Shown here: in pieces, positions 30,422 through 38,390 of the stretch
Layout: every line of letters starts with the position of its first letter
How positions within the stretch are numbered: the first letter of the stretch is position 1
DNA from: Nitrosospira sp. Nl5
GTDB taxonomy: Bacteria > Pseudomonadota > Gammaproteobacteria > Burkholderiales > Nitrosomonadaceae
Direction of reading: 5' to 3'
Length of the DNA: 64,000 nucleotides
Assembly: GCF_900102495.1 (NCBI RefSeq)
Contig: NZ_FMVQ01000001.1
Coordinates: 310,001 to 374,000, forward strand
Program-made: the position numbers and the translations under genes
The notes under the pieces: model-generated
What the model saw: only the letters and a program-made list of their open reading frames with translations
Told to the model about the DNA's origin: nothing
The model's database searches: none

Positions 30422-30422
30422 T
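30394..30422 (+). promoter_or_regulatory. Predicted PR promoter, leaderless cro
   Basis: -35 TTGCAT (30394-30399), 17-bp spacer, -10 TAAGAT (30417-30422). The spacer and -10 share GTTTGC-TAAGAT with PL. Transcription would begin about seven bases later, at or next to the ATG at 30430, and no Shine-Dalgarno sequence exists, so the mRNA would be leaderless. Confidence 0.68.
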
Positions 30423-30429
30423 AATTCCC

Positions 30430-30618
30430 ATGATCACAGATGACCAAATTATAGATTCTCTTGGCGGTTCCTCCGCTGTTGCTGAGCTTTGCGAGGTAAC
30501 TGTCGGCGCCGTGTCTCAATGGCGAACCGATGGAATACCAAAGGCACGCCTCATGTATCTCAAGCTACTGCGTCCCGACGCGTTCGACACCCCCTCCAAA
30601 TCAAAGGAAGCCGCATGA
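30430..30618 (+). CDS. Cro/YdaS-type antirepressor
   Basis: 62 residues, one helix-turn-helix domain: IIDSLGGSSAVAELCEVTVG then AVSQWRTDGIPKARLMYLKL, the YdaS/Cro pattern in which the turn is followed by a SxW recognition helix. It should compete with the repressor at the operator cluster and open the lytic pathway. No ribosome site precedes the start. Confidence 0.85.
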   Translation: MITDDQIIDSLGGSSAVAELCEVTVGAVSQWRTDGIPKARLMYLKLLRPDAFDTPSKSKEAA

Positions 30619-30812
30619 CCCGCGCTGGCTCGGTTCGTAAGCCTTCTACGCACGTGACACGTGCTGGAAATACCTCCACTTTCCCCGGCCATCGTTCGCG
30701 CCTTGGTCGGGGTTTTTCTTTGCTCGGCGGTATGTCTGTGAAATCGCATGATCGAATCATGCGCCTCTCCGGATCGGAAAAACACGTTAATCACAGGACG
30801 GTTTCACCGTGA
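30615..30812 (+). CDS. Small basic phage protein
   Basis: 65 residues, Arg/Ser/Thr-rich. Composition alone would not support it, but the start overlaps the cro stop (ATGA) and its stop overlaps the CII-like start (GTGA), so translation through it would couple the operon. No family recognised; possibly a poorly conserved regulatory peptide. Confidence 0.45.
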   Translation: MTRAGSVRKPSTHVTRAGNTSTFPGHRSRLGRGFSLLGGMSVKSHDRIMRLSGSEKHVNHRTVSP

Positions 30813-31276
30813 GCATAAACGACGTCATTTATCGCATCGCTCATGGCTATCCAGGTGGGATTAAAGCTCTCGCCGCTAGGATGGATAAAAGCCCCGCGGT
30901 TCTTCAAAACAAAGTTAATCCGAATTGCGACACGCATCACACGTATGCGGAAGAGGCGGCTCAGATCGCTGATCTTGCGGATTCGGACGATCTTGCCAAA
31001 GAGTACTGCGCTCGTCGGAACATGGCTTGTTTCCACATTACCGAACATCAGGGCGCCTCTGATATGGAGTTGCTCGACCTCTTTATAAACATGGAAGTCG
31101 AAAAGGCGGATTGGCTCAAGACGATTCAACAGTCACTCTCTGACGGCAGGATCGACCCGGGCGAGGCAGCCCGAATCAAGAAGGAATCACGTGACCACAT
31201 AGCGATCATTGCCGAGTTAACAAGCCGTATCGATGGAATGGTTCAGGAAAGACGGAAAGTGGCGAGGGAGAAATGA
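30809..31276 (+). CDS. CII-like phage regulator (Phage_CP76)
   Basis: 155 residues from GTG 30809. N-terminal HTH-like region (IYRIAHGYPGGIKALAARMD) and the family block SPAVLQNKVNPNCDTHHTYA, then EEAAQIADLA and a long C-terminal helix with repeated Asp/Glu. This is the CP76/CII-like family of phage transcription regulators, which influence the lysis-lysogeny decision. GTGA overlap upstream and ATGA overlap downstream. Confidence 0.85.
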   Translation: MSINDVIYRIAHGYPGGIKALAARMDKSPAVLQNKVNPNCDTHHTYAEEAAQIADLADSDDLAKEYCARRNMACFHITEHQGASDMELLDLFINMEVEKADWLKTIQQSLSDGRIDPGEAARIKKESRDHIAIIAELTSRIDGMVQERRKVAREK

Positions 31277-33804
31277 ACCCGAGCCCTGTGTCGCATCAGG
31301 ATTACATCGATTTCCTGCGGAAGAAAGTCCGGCTTGCAAACCTACGCGGCTTTGACGTTTCTCCAGAAGAGATCAATCCAAACCTAAAGCCGCACACTCG
31401 AGACATCGTACGGTGGGCCCTGCAGGGCGGACAGCGCGCCATCTTTGCGAAGTTCGGCCTGCACAAGACCGCTACGCAGCTTGAAATCATGCGGCTCATT
31501 GGGATTCATCGCCCATGTTTACGCGGGATAGTTATGCCGCTCGGCGTGCGCCAAGAATTCAAACGTGACATACAGTTGCGCTTCCAGGACGACTATCAAA
31601 TCAGTGCGCGTTTCATCCGCTCCGATAGCGAGATCGATGACGAACGCACGCTGTACTTCACAAATTACGAATCCGTGCGGGAAGGGAAATTGGACCCGCG
31701 CAAGTTTGGAGCCGCATCACTGGATGAAGCCGATGTGCTGCGCTCATACGGGAGCAAAACCTATCAAGAGTTCTTGCCTTTATTTGCCGACGTCGAATTC
31801 AGATTCGTTGCCACCGCAACGCCCTCACCGAACCGCTACAAAGAACTGATTCACTATGCTGGGTATCTCGGCATCATGGATACAGGCCAATGCCTGACAC
31901 GGTTTTTCCAACGCGATAGCACCCAGGCCAACAACCTGACGCTGTATCCCCACAAAGAAGCCGAGTTCTGGTTGTGGGTGAGCAGCTGGGCTATTTTCTT
32001 GCAAAAGCCATCCGACCTTGGATATAGCGATGAAGGCTATGACTTGCCCGCGCTGGACATCCGTTATCACGAAGTACCTAGCGATTATGGAATGGCCGGT
32101 GCTGACAAAGTAGGGCAGGGGCTGATGTTCCCGGATCCTGCTTTAGGGCTTTCCGCAGCCGCCACCGAAAAGCGCCACAGTCTGTCTGCCCGTGTGGCGA
32201 AAACGCTCGAGCTAATACAAGAGGCTTCCGAGGATCACTTCATCGTGTGGCATGACCTTGAGTCCGAGCGGCACTCAATTCAGCAAGCCATCCCGGAGGC
32301 GGTAAGCGTTTGGGGAAGTCAGGATCTGGATGAGCGCGAACGTCGCATCGTAGATTTCAGCAATGGAATACATCGCATTCTTTCCACCAAGCCGATTCTT
32401 GCAGGCAGTGGCTGTAATTTTCAACGCCACTGCCACCGCGAGATATTTGCCGGCATCGGTTTCAAATTCAAAGACTTCATTCAAGCAATTCACCGCGTGC
32501 AGCGCTTCCAGCAACCATATCCCGTTCGCATCGACGTTGTTTACAGCGAAGCCGAGCGCGAGATCCTGCGGACGCTGCTGGCGAAGTGGGCACAGCACGA
32601 GGAGATGACCAAAAAAATGACCGAAATTATAAAGCTCCATGGATTAAGCAATATTTCCATGGCTGACCTGCTGACCCGAACCATAGGCGTCGAAAGACTC
32701 GAGGTAAGCGGCGAGCACTTTGCCGTGGCAAACAATGATTGCGTGATAGAAGCGCGTCGGCAGCCTGAGAATTCAGTAGGTCTGATCGTAACCTCCATCC
32801 CTTTCAGCAATCACTACGAGTACACGCCTTCCTACAACGATTTCGGCCATACAGAGAACAACGATCATTTCTGGGAGCAGATGGATTTCCTTACGCCCGA
32901 GTTACTGCGCATCTTGCAGCCCGGACGGATGTACGCCTGCCATGTCAAGGACAGGATCCTGTTTGGAAACGTGACCGGCGCCGGCGTACCGACCGTAAGC
33001 CCGTTTCACTGCGAAGCGATCATGCATGCCAGGAAACACGGCTTCGATTACATGGGCATGATCACGGTAGTTACTGATGTAGTGCGCGAGAACAATCAAA
33101 CCTACCGCCTGGGCTGGTCGGAGCAGTGCAAGGACGGCACCAAGATGGGCGTTGGGTCACCTGAGTACGTGTTGCTGTTCCGCAAACCTCAGAGCGATCG
33201 TACGCGAGGGTATGCCGATGTTCCGGTAACCAAGAGCAAGAGCGATTACACCCGGGCCCGGTGGCAAACTGATGCGCACGCATTCTGGCGCTCCAGCGGC
33301 AACAGGCAACTCACCGCGGAAGAGATGGTCAGCTACGGTCCGGCCAAGCTTGCCAAGATGTTCACCGATTACAGCCTGCAGAACGTCTATGACCACGAAT
33401 TCCACGTGCGGATAGGTGAAGAGCTTGAGGCAATGTCTGCCTTGCCTTCCACGTTCATGAGCCTTGCCCCAGGCAGTCATCATCAGGACGTTTGGCATGA
33501 TGTAAACAGGATGATCACGTTGAATGGCGCGCAGACTCAGCGCGGCTTACAGAATCATGTTTGTCCGCTTCAATTCGATATTGTTGATCGGTTGATAGAA
33601 CGGTACTCCAACACTAATGAGGTCGTCTATGACCCGTTTGGCGGCTTAATGACTGTTCCTTACCGGGCAATCAAGCTCGGCAGAAAAGGCCGCGCCAGCG
33701 AGCTAAACACATCGTATTTCTTCGACGGCATTCAGTATCTCAAGGCGATTGAGAGAGAGATTTCTATGCCTTCGCTCTTCGCATTTGAAGAGGCCGCAGC
33801 ATGA
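31273..33804 (+). CDS. Fused SF2 helicase-like and DNA methyltransferase protein
   Basis: 843 residues. Residues ~30-460 follow an SF2 helicase plan: FAKFGLHKTATQLE in place of GxGKT, SLDEADVL for DExx, FVATATPSPN (motif III), VWHDLESER and IHRVQRFQQPYPVRIDV (motif VI-like). Residues ~480-843 form an amino-methyltransferase: NNDCVIEARRQPENSVGLIV, TSIPFSNHYEYTP at the catalytic (D/S)PPY site, and VYDPFGGLMTVPYRAI with RASELN as SAM site. The helicase Walker A is degenerate (GLHKT). Similar fusions in phages probably modify phage DNA against restriction. Confidence 0.85.
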   Translation: MNPSPVSHQDYIDFLRKKVRLANLRGFDVSPEEINPNLKPHTRDIVRWALQGGQRAIFAKFGLHKTATQLEIMRLIGIHRPCLRGIVMPLGVRQEFKRDIQLRFQDDYQISARFIRSDSEIDDERTLYFTNYESVREGKLDPRKFGAASLDEADVLRSYGSKTYQEFLPLFADVEFRFVATATPSPNRYKELIHYAGYLGIMDTGQCLTRFFQRDSTQANNLTLYPHKEAEFWLWVSSWAIFLQKPSDLGYSDEGYDLPALDIRYHEVPSDYGMAGADKVGQGLMFPDPALGLSAAATEKRHSLSARVAKTLELIQEASEDHFIVWHDLESERHSIQQAIPEAVSVWGSQDLDERERRIVDFSNGIHRILSTKPILAGSGCNFQRHCHREIFAGIGFKFKDFIQAIHRVQRFQQPYPVRIDVVYSEAEREILRTLLAKWAQHEEMTKKMTEIIKLHGLSNISMADLLTRTIGVERLEVSGEHFAVANNDCVIEARRQPENSVGLIVTSIPFSNHYEYTPSYNDFGHTENNDHFWEQMDFLTPELLRILQPGRMYACHVKDRILFGNVTGAGVPTVSPFHCEAIMHARKHGFDYMGMITVVTDVVRENNQTYRLGWSEQCKDGTKMGVGSPEYVLLFRKPQSDRTRGYADVPVTKSKSDYTRARWQTDAHAFWRSSGNRQLTAEEMVSYGPAKLAKMFTDYSLQNVYDHEFHVRIGEELEAMSALPSTFMSLAPGSHHQDVWHDVNRMITLNGAQTQRGLQNHVCPLQFDIVDRLIERYSNTNEVVYDPFGGLMTVPYRAIKLGRKGRASELNTSYFFDGIQYLKAIEREISMPSLFAFEEAAA

Positions 33805-34541
33805 ACTTCTATTCGTTCCATCTGGGCGACTACGCCGCTCATACGAAGCATTTAACCCTAATTGAGGACTTGGTTTATCGCCGCATGCTCGACCTCTATT
33901 ACACGAACGAGAAGCCATTGCCACTTGAACATGAAAAGGTGGCGCGTCTGATCGGAATGCGAGATCACATGCAGGAAGTATCGGATGTCTTATCTGATTT
34001 CTTTCTGAAATCAGAAGAAGGTTACACAAATAAGCGCTGCGATGAAGAAATCTCCCTCTACAAAGCCAAGGCAGAGCGCGCCAAATCAGCCAATAAATCC
34101 CGTTGGAAGGCTGATAAATCTGATCTCGCTCTTAAATCACATCTGATATCAGAAACGAATCAGATCCCAACCAATAACCAAGAACCAATAACCATTAAAG
34201 AAAAGAAACAAACAAAACCACGCGCCGTTGGCGCTGATGTGTTTCCAGAAATCCAGGACAGGAAGCTGGTTGACGACTGGTTGAAAGTCCGTAAAGCAAA
34301 GCGTCTGCCTGTCACAGAAACCGGACTTGAGGGCTTTGTGAACGAAGTCGCGAAATCAGGCCTTTCCCTGGAAGCGGTTTTAAGACGATGTTGTGAGCAG
34401 GGATGGGCGGGATTCAAAGCGAGTTGGCTTGAGAACGATTACGGACCGCCGAAGAGAACCGAAAAGTTTGATCCCGTTGCTTTCGTTAACCGATTTGCCA
34501 AAAAGCCGAGTGAGTACGATGAAAAAGTCATTGAGCACTAA
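33801..34541 (+). CDS. DUF1376 (YdaU-like) replication protein
   Basis: 246 residues. N-terminal DUF1376 domain: NFYSFHLGDYAAHTKHLTLI, EDLVYRRMLDLYYTNEKPLP, CDEEISLYKAKAERAKSANK. This domain is a winged-helix found in phage replication-initiation proteins. A flexible middle (ISETNQIPTNNQEPITIKEK) leads to a conserved C-terminal segment (GLEGFVNEVAKSGLSLEAVL, CEQGWAGFKASWL). Likely the origin-binding partner of the P-like protein downstream. ATGA overlap with the methyltransferase. Confidence 0.85.
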   Translation: MNFYSFHLGDYAAHTKHLTLIEDLVYRRMLDLYYTNEKPLPLEHEKVARLIGMRDHMQEVSDVLSDFFLKSEEGYTNKRCDEEISLYKAKAERAKSANKSRWKADKSDLALKSHLISETNQIPTNNQEPITIKEKKQTKPRAVGADVFPEIQDRKLVDDWLKVRKAKRLPVTETGLEGFVNEVAKSGLSLEAVLRRCCEQGWAGFKASWLENDYGPPKRTEKFDPVAFVNRFAKKPSEYDEKVIEH

Positions 34542-34947
34542 CCAGCAAGCCAACGTCAGCTTGTGGCTGCAAGTCCATCCGACGCTCGGCGTGACGATGA
34601 TGGATCACCTGTTCAACAAGATGGATGCGATGTACCCGGGCCGATGGATAGCCTGCTACAAAAACGAAACCAGTGTGCAGAACTGGCGCGATACCTGGGC
34701 AGAGGCGTTCGATGATGAACGGATCCTGCCACATCAGGTTAAAGCCGGGATTGCCCAATGCCGGAAGCTCTACGACTGGCCGCCGTCGCTCACTGAATTC
34801 CTAAAGGCCTGCACCACAGTTGTCCCACTGATGCACAGAGATTTCCCGCCGATGCTCACCCACAAGATGACCAAGGAAGAGCGCGAGGCTGGCTTAAAGA
34901 AGGTCAGGGATATATCTGAAAAACTGTTCGCCAAAGTGAGCGCGTAA
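34519..34947 (+). CDS. Lambda P-like replication protein
   Basis: 142 residues from ATG 34519, overlapping the upstream gene by 23 bp. The segment MDHLFNKMDAMYPGRWIACY, then VQNWRDTWAEAFDDERILPH and QVKAGIAQCRKLYDWPPSLT, E-FL, matches the P-like helicase-loader family of lambdoid phages. It would recruit the host DnaB helicase to the phage origin. Origin iterons are not obvious nearby. Confidence 0.82.
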   Translation: MKKSLSTNQQANVSLWLQVHPTLGVTMMDHLFNKMDAMYPGRWIACYKNETSVQNWRDTWAEAFDDERILPHQVKAGIAQCRKLYDWPPSLTEFLKACTTVVPLMHRDFPPMLTHKMTKEEREAGLKKVRDISEKLFAKVSA

Positions 34948-35186
34948 TGGGCTTCTCAACCCTAGCTGAAAGCTACCTAGACACAAACACGCCTCAGACG
35001 CCGCGCAATATCTTTCTGGTGCGCGAACAGGCCAGATGGACATATGCGGAGGTGGCAAAGGAACTCGGTATCGATCCGGAGCAATTCAAGAACGCCGAGC
35101 ATGGGTTCAGACAGCTGCCAGATAGCGTATGGCGGGAGTTTCTGGATAGGGCGGGGCGCAGGGCATTCGACCATGACCCTGAATGA
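34947..35186 (+). CDS. Small HTH-like phage protein
   Basis: 79 residues; start overlaps the P-like stop (TAATG). FLVREQARWTYAEVAKELGI then DPEQFKNAEHGFRQLPDSVW looks like a degenerate XRE helix-turn-helix, so DNA binding is plausible. No closer family. Lies in the rightward early operon. Confidence 0.6.
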   Translation: MGFSTLAESYLDTNTPQTPRNIFLVREQARWTYAEVAKELGIDPEQFKNAEHGFRQLPDSVWREFLDRAGRRAFDHDPE

Positions 35187-35212
35187 CCTGGACACGGTTA
35201 TCTGACTACGCC

Positions 35213-35359
35213 ATGACAAACGGTACTCACAACATCAGCAAAGCATTCATAGACGGCAAGCCGAAATACACGCTCTGGCTGCTGGGCGATAAGGACAGGA
35301 TTATGGGATTTTTTGATAGCGCGGAACTGGCTAAGAAGGCGGCAGAAAATGGGCGATGA
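35213..35359 (+). CDS. 48-residue phage protein
   Basis: Starts at ATG 35213, 26 bp after the previous stop, and overlaps the DksA-like start by 11 bp. Sequence KAFIDGKPKYTLWLLGDKDR then IMGFFDSAELAKKAAE looks like a compact beta-beta-alpha fold, as in other small phage proteins with a Phe/Trp core. No family recognised. Confidence 0.5.
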   Translation: MTNGTHNISKAFIDGKPKYTLWLLGDKDRIMGFFDSAELAKKAAENGR

Positions 35360-35561
35360 GATCGACCTAACCAATGACCGAATAATCGCCACTACCGATT
35401 CAGCGATAGCAAAGGTACGCGAAGCCGCGGCAAATATTCCGGTAGGTAAGCCCGGTGATTGCATGGATTGCGGTGAATGGTCAGGACGGCTCGTTGAGGG
35501 AGTATGTGCGCCATGCCGGGACAGGCTGCAGCGTGGATATGCGAAGGGGAGGGTAGCGTGA
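35349..35561 (+). CDS. TraR/DksA-like zinc-finger protein
   Basis: 70 residues from ATG 35349. EIDLTNDRIIATTDSAIAKV matches the N-terminal helix of TraR-type proteins, and CMDCGEWSGRLVEGVCAPCRD is a C4 zinc finger (Cys-x2-Cys...Cys-x2-Cys). Phage TraR homologues bind the secondary channel of RNA polymerase in place of DksA/ppGpp and reshape host transcription. The GTG of the next gene overlaps its stop. Confidence 0.85.
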   Translation: MGDEIDLTNDRIIATTDSAIAKVREAAANIPVGKPGDCMDCGEWSGRLVEGVCAPCRDRLQRGYAKGRVA

Positions 35562-35998
35562 AGTTTGCAAATCCAGAACGGGCTCTACGTTGGGCTTATG
35601 AGACTAACAGCAGACCTATTGGCGACAACGTAGACCGGCACAGCGAGGCCGCGCTGATTATTGGCCTTTGCGAGAGGGTCTTGCCGGTGTTGCATATGGC
35701 CTATGTGCGCATCCAGTTTGGCAGAGAAGCCTCTGGATTTCCGGTGCTCTCGAATCATCTGGCGCACACCTTCGGTACAGGGTTGCATAGCCGCAGGAGC
35801 ATCGAAAAGATTATCCGGGCCTACTGCGGGGAAAAAATCGGACTGCGCGAGATACGCAAAGCCATGAATTGCGGAATGCTCAAGGCGGCGTCATACCGCA
35901 ACCAAGCCTATGACGCACTTGATGTCATCCATGTTCAATCGATGGACAGATTGCGCACGGAAATGGAAGTGCGCGGCTACATGGCGGGGCAATCATGA
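35558..35998 (+). CDS. Phage hypothetical protein
   Basis: 146 residues from GTG 35558, fixed by the GTGA overlap with the DksA-like stop and a GGAGGG site; an upstream frame extension to 35504 is excluded. Mainly helical: ERALRWAYETNSRPIGDNVD, ALIIGLCERVLPVLHMAYVR, SIEKIIRAYCGEKIGLREIR, with a possible helix-turn-helix near residue 100-125. No family identified; a late regulator is one possibility because of its place in the operon. Confidence 0.6.
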   Translation: MKFANPERALRWAYETNSRPIGDNVDRHSEAALIIGLCERVLPVLHMAYVRIQFGREASGFPVLSNHLAHTFGTGLHSRRSIEKIIRAYCGEKIGLREIRKAMNCGMLKAASYRNQAYDALDVIHVQSMDRLRTEMEVRGYMAGQS

Positions 35999-36288
35999 CG
36001 GTTCTGCGTAGAGCAGCAAGGGTGGACGCGAACCAATCGGAAATAGTTGAGGCATTCCGAAAACTCGGCTGCTCAGTCCTCATCATCTCTCAACTCAAGA
36101 ATTGCTGTGACCTCATTGTGGCACGTGGGCATACAGCGGCAGTTGAGGTCAAGGACGGCAGACTCCCGCCAAGCAAGCGCCAGTTAACCGAGGGCGAGAT
36201 GGGCTTCATGCACTCTTGGAAAGGGCTGTATTTCATCGTTGAGTCACTGGATGACGTGTTGCGGGTTGTTAAGGAGTTGGAGGCGTGA
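35995..36288 (+). CDS. VRR-NUC-like/PD-(D/E)XK resolvase-family nuclease
   Basis: 97 residues; ATGA overlap. The core SEIVEAFRKLGCSVLIISQL, CCDLIVARGHTAAVEVKDGR and SKRQLTEGEMGFMHSWKG shows the D...ExK catalytic layout (Asp in CCDLIV, then EVK), short like phage VRR-NUC or Holliday-junction-resolvase-like proteins. It probably processes recombination or replication intermediates. Confidence 0.75.
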   Translation: MTVLRRAARVDANQSEIVEAFRKLGCSVLIISQLKNCCDLIVARGHTAAVEVKDGRLPPSKRQLTEGEMGFMHSWKGLYFIVESLDDVLRVVKELEA

Positions 36289-36560
36289 GCAGAAGAATAG
36301 GTAAGTTCTCGGTTCATCGGGATCTGATAGACAGGGATCCGGGGGTCGTTGCATTGGCTCTTGGACGAGTGGTGGTTGTGCGGGCCACGGATTCCTTTTA
36401 TGAGCGAGTAGTTGAGTACGTCGCTCTTGGAGACGTGTTTGACTATGTGCCGGACTCCGACGCGATCCCAGAGTATCAAGTCCTAATCACGGCCCACCAT
36501 TACGCGCCACTGGACATAGTCAATTACTCGGTGAAGTTTGTGAAGGTGAGTCCGTTATGA
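36285..36560 (+). CDS. Phage hypothetical protein, beta-rich
   Basis: 91 residues from GTG 36285, overlapping the resolvase-like stop. Predicted strands dominate (VALALGRVVVVRATDSFYER, VEYVALGDVFDYVPDSDAIP, YQVLITAHHYAPLDIVNYSV). No family recognised. Ends with an ATGA overlap into NinB. Confidence 0.6.
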   Translation: MSRRIGKFSVHRDLIDRDPGVVALALGRVVVVRATDSFYERVVEYVALGDVFDYVPDSDAIPEYQVLITAHHYAPLDIVNYSVKFVKVSPL

Positions 36561-36997
36561 CTGACCGTATCCCTCCAATCTTCCTCGTCGGCAGAGTTCA
36601 GAAGGATTTCGCAAAGCAGTGTATCGATCAGGCGCCCGGAGATTTCGTCTGCACGATAAAGAAAGCGACTCGCAGGGAAGAGCAGAGCGAGAAGTTTCAT
36701 GCCATGTGTGGCGACGTAGCGCGGCAGTGCAAGTACATGAGTCGATGGCTGACCAAGGATCAATGGAAGGTGTTGTTTATTTCAGGTCACGCTGTTGCTA
36801 CCGGAATCGGAGCGGATGTTGTGCCAGGCCTTGAGGGCGAGTTTACGAATATCCGCGAGTCATCAGCCCAGATGTCCATAAGCCGCATGGCAAGCGTGAT
36901 TGAGTATGTGGCCGCCTACGGAGCGGATAAGGGCGTGGTTTGGTCTGAGCCGAAACGAGAGAGCGACGAGGAAATGATGAACAGGAGATACGCGTAA
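36557..36997 (+). CDS. ninB: NinB-family recombination protein
   Basis: 146 residues. Matches the NinB (Orf) pattern: FVCTIKKATRREEQSEKFHA, MCGDVARQCKYMSRWLTKDQ, WKVLFISGHAVATG, TNIRESSAQMSISRMASVIE and WSEP near the end. NinB of lambda binds single-stranded DNA as a dimer and replaces RecFOR in recombination. It lies in the nin-like region with Ref and HNH genes. Confidence 0.92.
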   Translation: MTDRIPPIFLVGRVQKDFAKQCIDQAPGDFVCTIKKATRREEQSEKFHAMCGDVARQCKYMSRWLTKDQWKVLFISGHAVATGIGADVVPGLEGEFTNIRESSAQMSISRMASVIEYVAAYGADKGVVWSEPKRESDEEMMNRRYA

Positions 36998-37306
36998 ATG
37001 CCGATACGTCCTGAGATGCGAGCGCGCTACCCGAAAGACTGGAAGTTACGCAGTCGCTTTGTCCGGTTCTTCAGGGCTAAAGGTAAGTGCGAGTGGTGCG
37101 GCGCTGAGAATGGCAAGCCACATCCTGTCACTGGCAGCATTGTTGTTTTGACCACTGCGCACGTATACGACCATCGGCCAGAGGCATCGAGCCTGCTTAA
37201 CCTTGCTGCGCTCTGCCAGAAGTGCCACAACTCGCATGATGCAGTGATGCGCAGGGCGGGAATACGAGAGCGCAAATCGATTCATCAAGGAGCGTTATTC
37301 GCATGA
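36998..37306 (+). CDS. HNH endonuclease
   Basis: 102 residues. GKCEWCGAENGKPHPVTGSI, TTAHVYDHRPEASSLLNLAA and LCQKCHNSHDAVMRRAGIRE form a Cys4-type HNH domain (CxxC ... H ... CxxCH). It follows NinB directly (1-bp spacing) and overlaps Ref. A recombination or packaging-linked nuclease of the nin region. Confidence 0.88.
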   Translation: MPIRPEMRARYPKDWKLRSRFVRFFRAKGKCEWCGAENGKPHPVTGSIVVLTTAHVYDHRPEASSLLNLAALCQKCHNSHDAVMRRAGIRERKSIHQGALFA

Positions 37307-37575
37307 GTAAAGCCGCCAGAAACCACATGGACAAGGTAGCGCAACTCCCGTGCGTGATCTGCCTTTATAAGCTCGGAGTCGAAACTCGGCCAGTACATGT
37401 GCATCACGACACAGTGCCTGCAGATGACTTTGCGGTAGCGGCGCTATGCCCAGAGCACCACCAAGGCTCAACAGGCGTACACGGCCTCCATAGACGCGCT
37501 TTCAAGGCTATGTGGAGACTGACGGATACTGATTTGCTGGCTATGACGAATCGTGCGATTGCGGAGGGAAGGTGA
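37303..37575 (+). CDS. ref: Ref-family recombination enhancement nuclease
   Basis: 90 residues. VAQLPCVICLYKLGVETRPV, HVHHDTVPADDFAVAALCPE and HHQGSTGVHGLHRRAFKAMW reproduce the Ref family pattern (CxxC, HHH/HxH, LCxxHHxGxxGxHG). P1 Ref is a RecA-dependent HNH nuclease that cuts displacement loops. Here it is the short form with only the nuclease domain. Overlaps its upstream neighbour by ATGA. Confidence 0.88.
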   Translation: MSKAARNHMDKVAQLPCVICLYKLGVETRPVHVHHDTVPADDFAVAALCPEHHQGSTGVHGLHRRAFKAMWRLTDTDLLAMTNRAIAEGR

Positions 37576-37576
37576 G

Positions 37577-37855
37577 ATGGCACTGAGATGCAAGAAAGGC
37601 GATATGGCGATTGTACTCGACCCGGAGCACAGTGCTTATGGGTGGATAGTCGATGTTGTTTATTTTCACCGCTTGGCGCTGCTGCTAAACACATCTGCCG
37701 AAAAATGGGAGGTTTGCAGAGACGTTTGGGTTATTGAGCATGCGAATCTCTCGAAAAAGTGCGGCTGCGAGGATAAATATCTTCTCCCCATCCGCCCTGG
37801 CGACCTAAACGAAACAGAAGAGACAGAGAAGAAACTGGAGTTTTCTGGCCGATGA
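37577..37855 (+). CDS. Phage hypothetical protein, SH3-like
   Basis: 92 residues from ATG 37577. The N-terminal RCKKGDMAIVLDPEHSAYGW, IVDVVYFHRLALLLNTSAEK, WEVCRDVWVIEHANLSKKC suggests a small beta-barrel resembling SH3-like phage proteins; the rest is acidic. Function unknown. ATGA overlap with the next gene. Confidence 0.65.
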   Translation: MALRCKKGDMAIVLDPEHSAYGWIVDVVYFHRLALLLNTSAEKWEVCRDVWVIEHANLSKKCGCEDKYLLPIRPGDLNETEETEKKLEFSGR

Positions 37856-38028
37856 AATCCACAGCTCTTCCATCTTGGATGTATGGAGATCCGAGCAAGA
37901 TAGCAGATGGACTCATAGCCAAATCAGCGCAGGAGAAGAAAGAAGCGGCGCGGAAGGCCGAAATTCATAGGAAGCATAAATCACGCCGGCTGAAGGCTTT
38001 GGTCAGGAAGGCGAAAGGAGGATTATGA
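37852..38028 (+). CDS. 58-residue basic helical phage protein
   Basis: Starts with ATGA overlap on the previous stop and ends with ATGA overlap into the next gene, which firmly places it. The sequence is one long basic helix (AKSAQEKKEAARKAEIHRKH) after a short N-terminal YGDPSKIADG. Likely nucleic-acid binding; function unknown. Confidence 0.6.
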   Translation: MKSTALPSWMYGDPSKIADGLIAKSAQEKKEAARKAEIHRKHKSRRLKALVRKAKGGL

Positions 38029-38390
38029 TCGAGGCGCTGGTAGTCAATCGTTTGCTTAGGTGGGCGAAATGGAAGATGCAAACCCAGGTAGCGCTGGGGT
38101 ATCCATCCCAGGTCAGTTTCGTGCGCCTGGCGCCCACTACTACTCATTTCCGGGATCCAGGCATTGACGCAGAATGCGTTATCACGGAGAAGGCCTATGA
38201 GTTGCTGCCCGTACTATGCAAAGCTGTGCTGTGGACAGAGTACCTGTCAACGGCGATCAGCGAATCACACAAGGCGCATCTATTCGGCCGGTCTCGGCGC
38301 GTCTACCGGGAATGTTTGACTGAGGCATATGTTAAGATCGGCAATACGCTCGAATGGCTGCATGAGAAGAAACGGGAGGAAGTGGCGTGA
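38025..38390 (+). CDS. Candidate late regulator (position-based)
   Basis: 121 residues; AAAGGAGG precedes the ATG. N-terminal VVNRLLRWAKWKMQTQVALG and C-terminal HLFGRSRRVYRECLTEAYVK suggest basic, helix-turn-helix-like surfaces. It sits just before the late operon where lambdoid phages encode Q-type antiterminators, and terminators inside the late genes require such a factor. No direct sequence match to Q is recognised, so the role is inference. Confidence 0.55.
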   Translation: MIEALVVNRLLRWAKWKMQTQVALGYPSQVSFVRLAPTTTHFRDPGIDAECVITEKAYELLPVLCKAVLWTEYLSTAISESHKAHLFGRSRRVYRECLTEAYVKIGNTLEWLHEKKREEVA

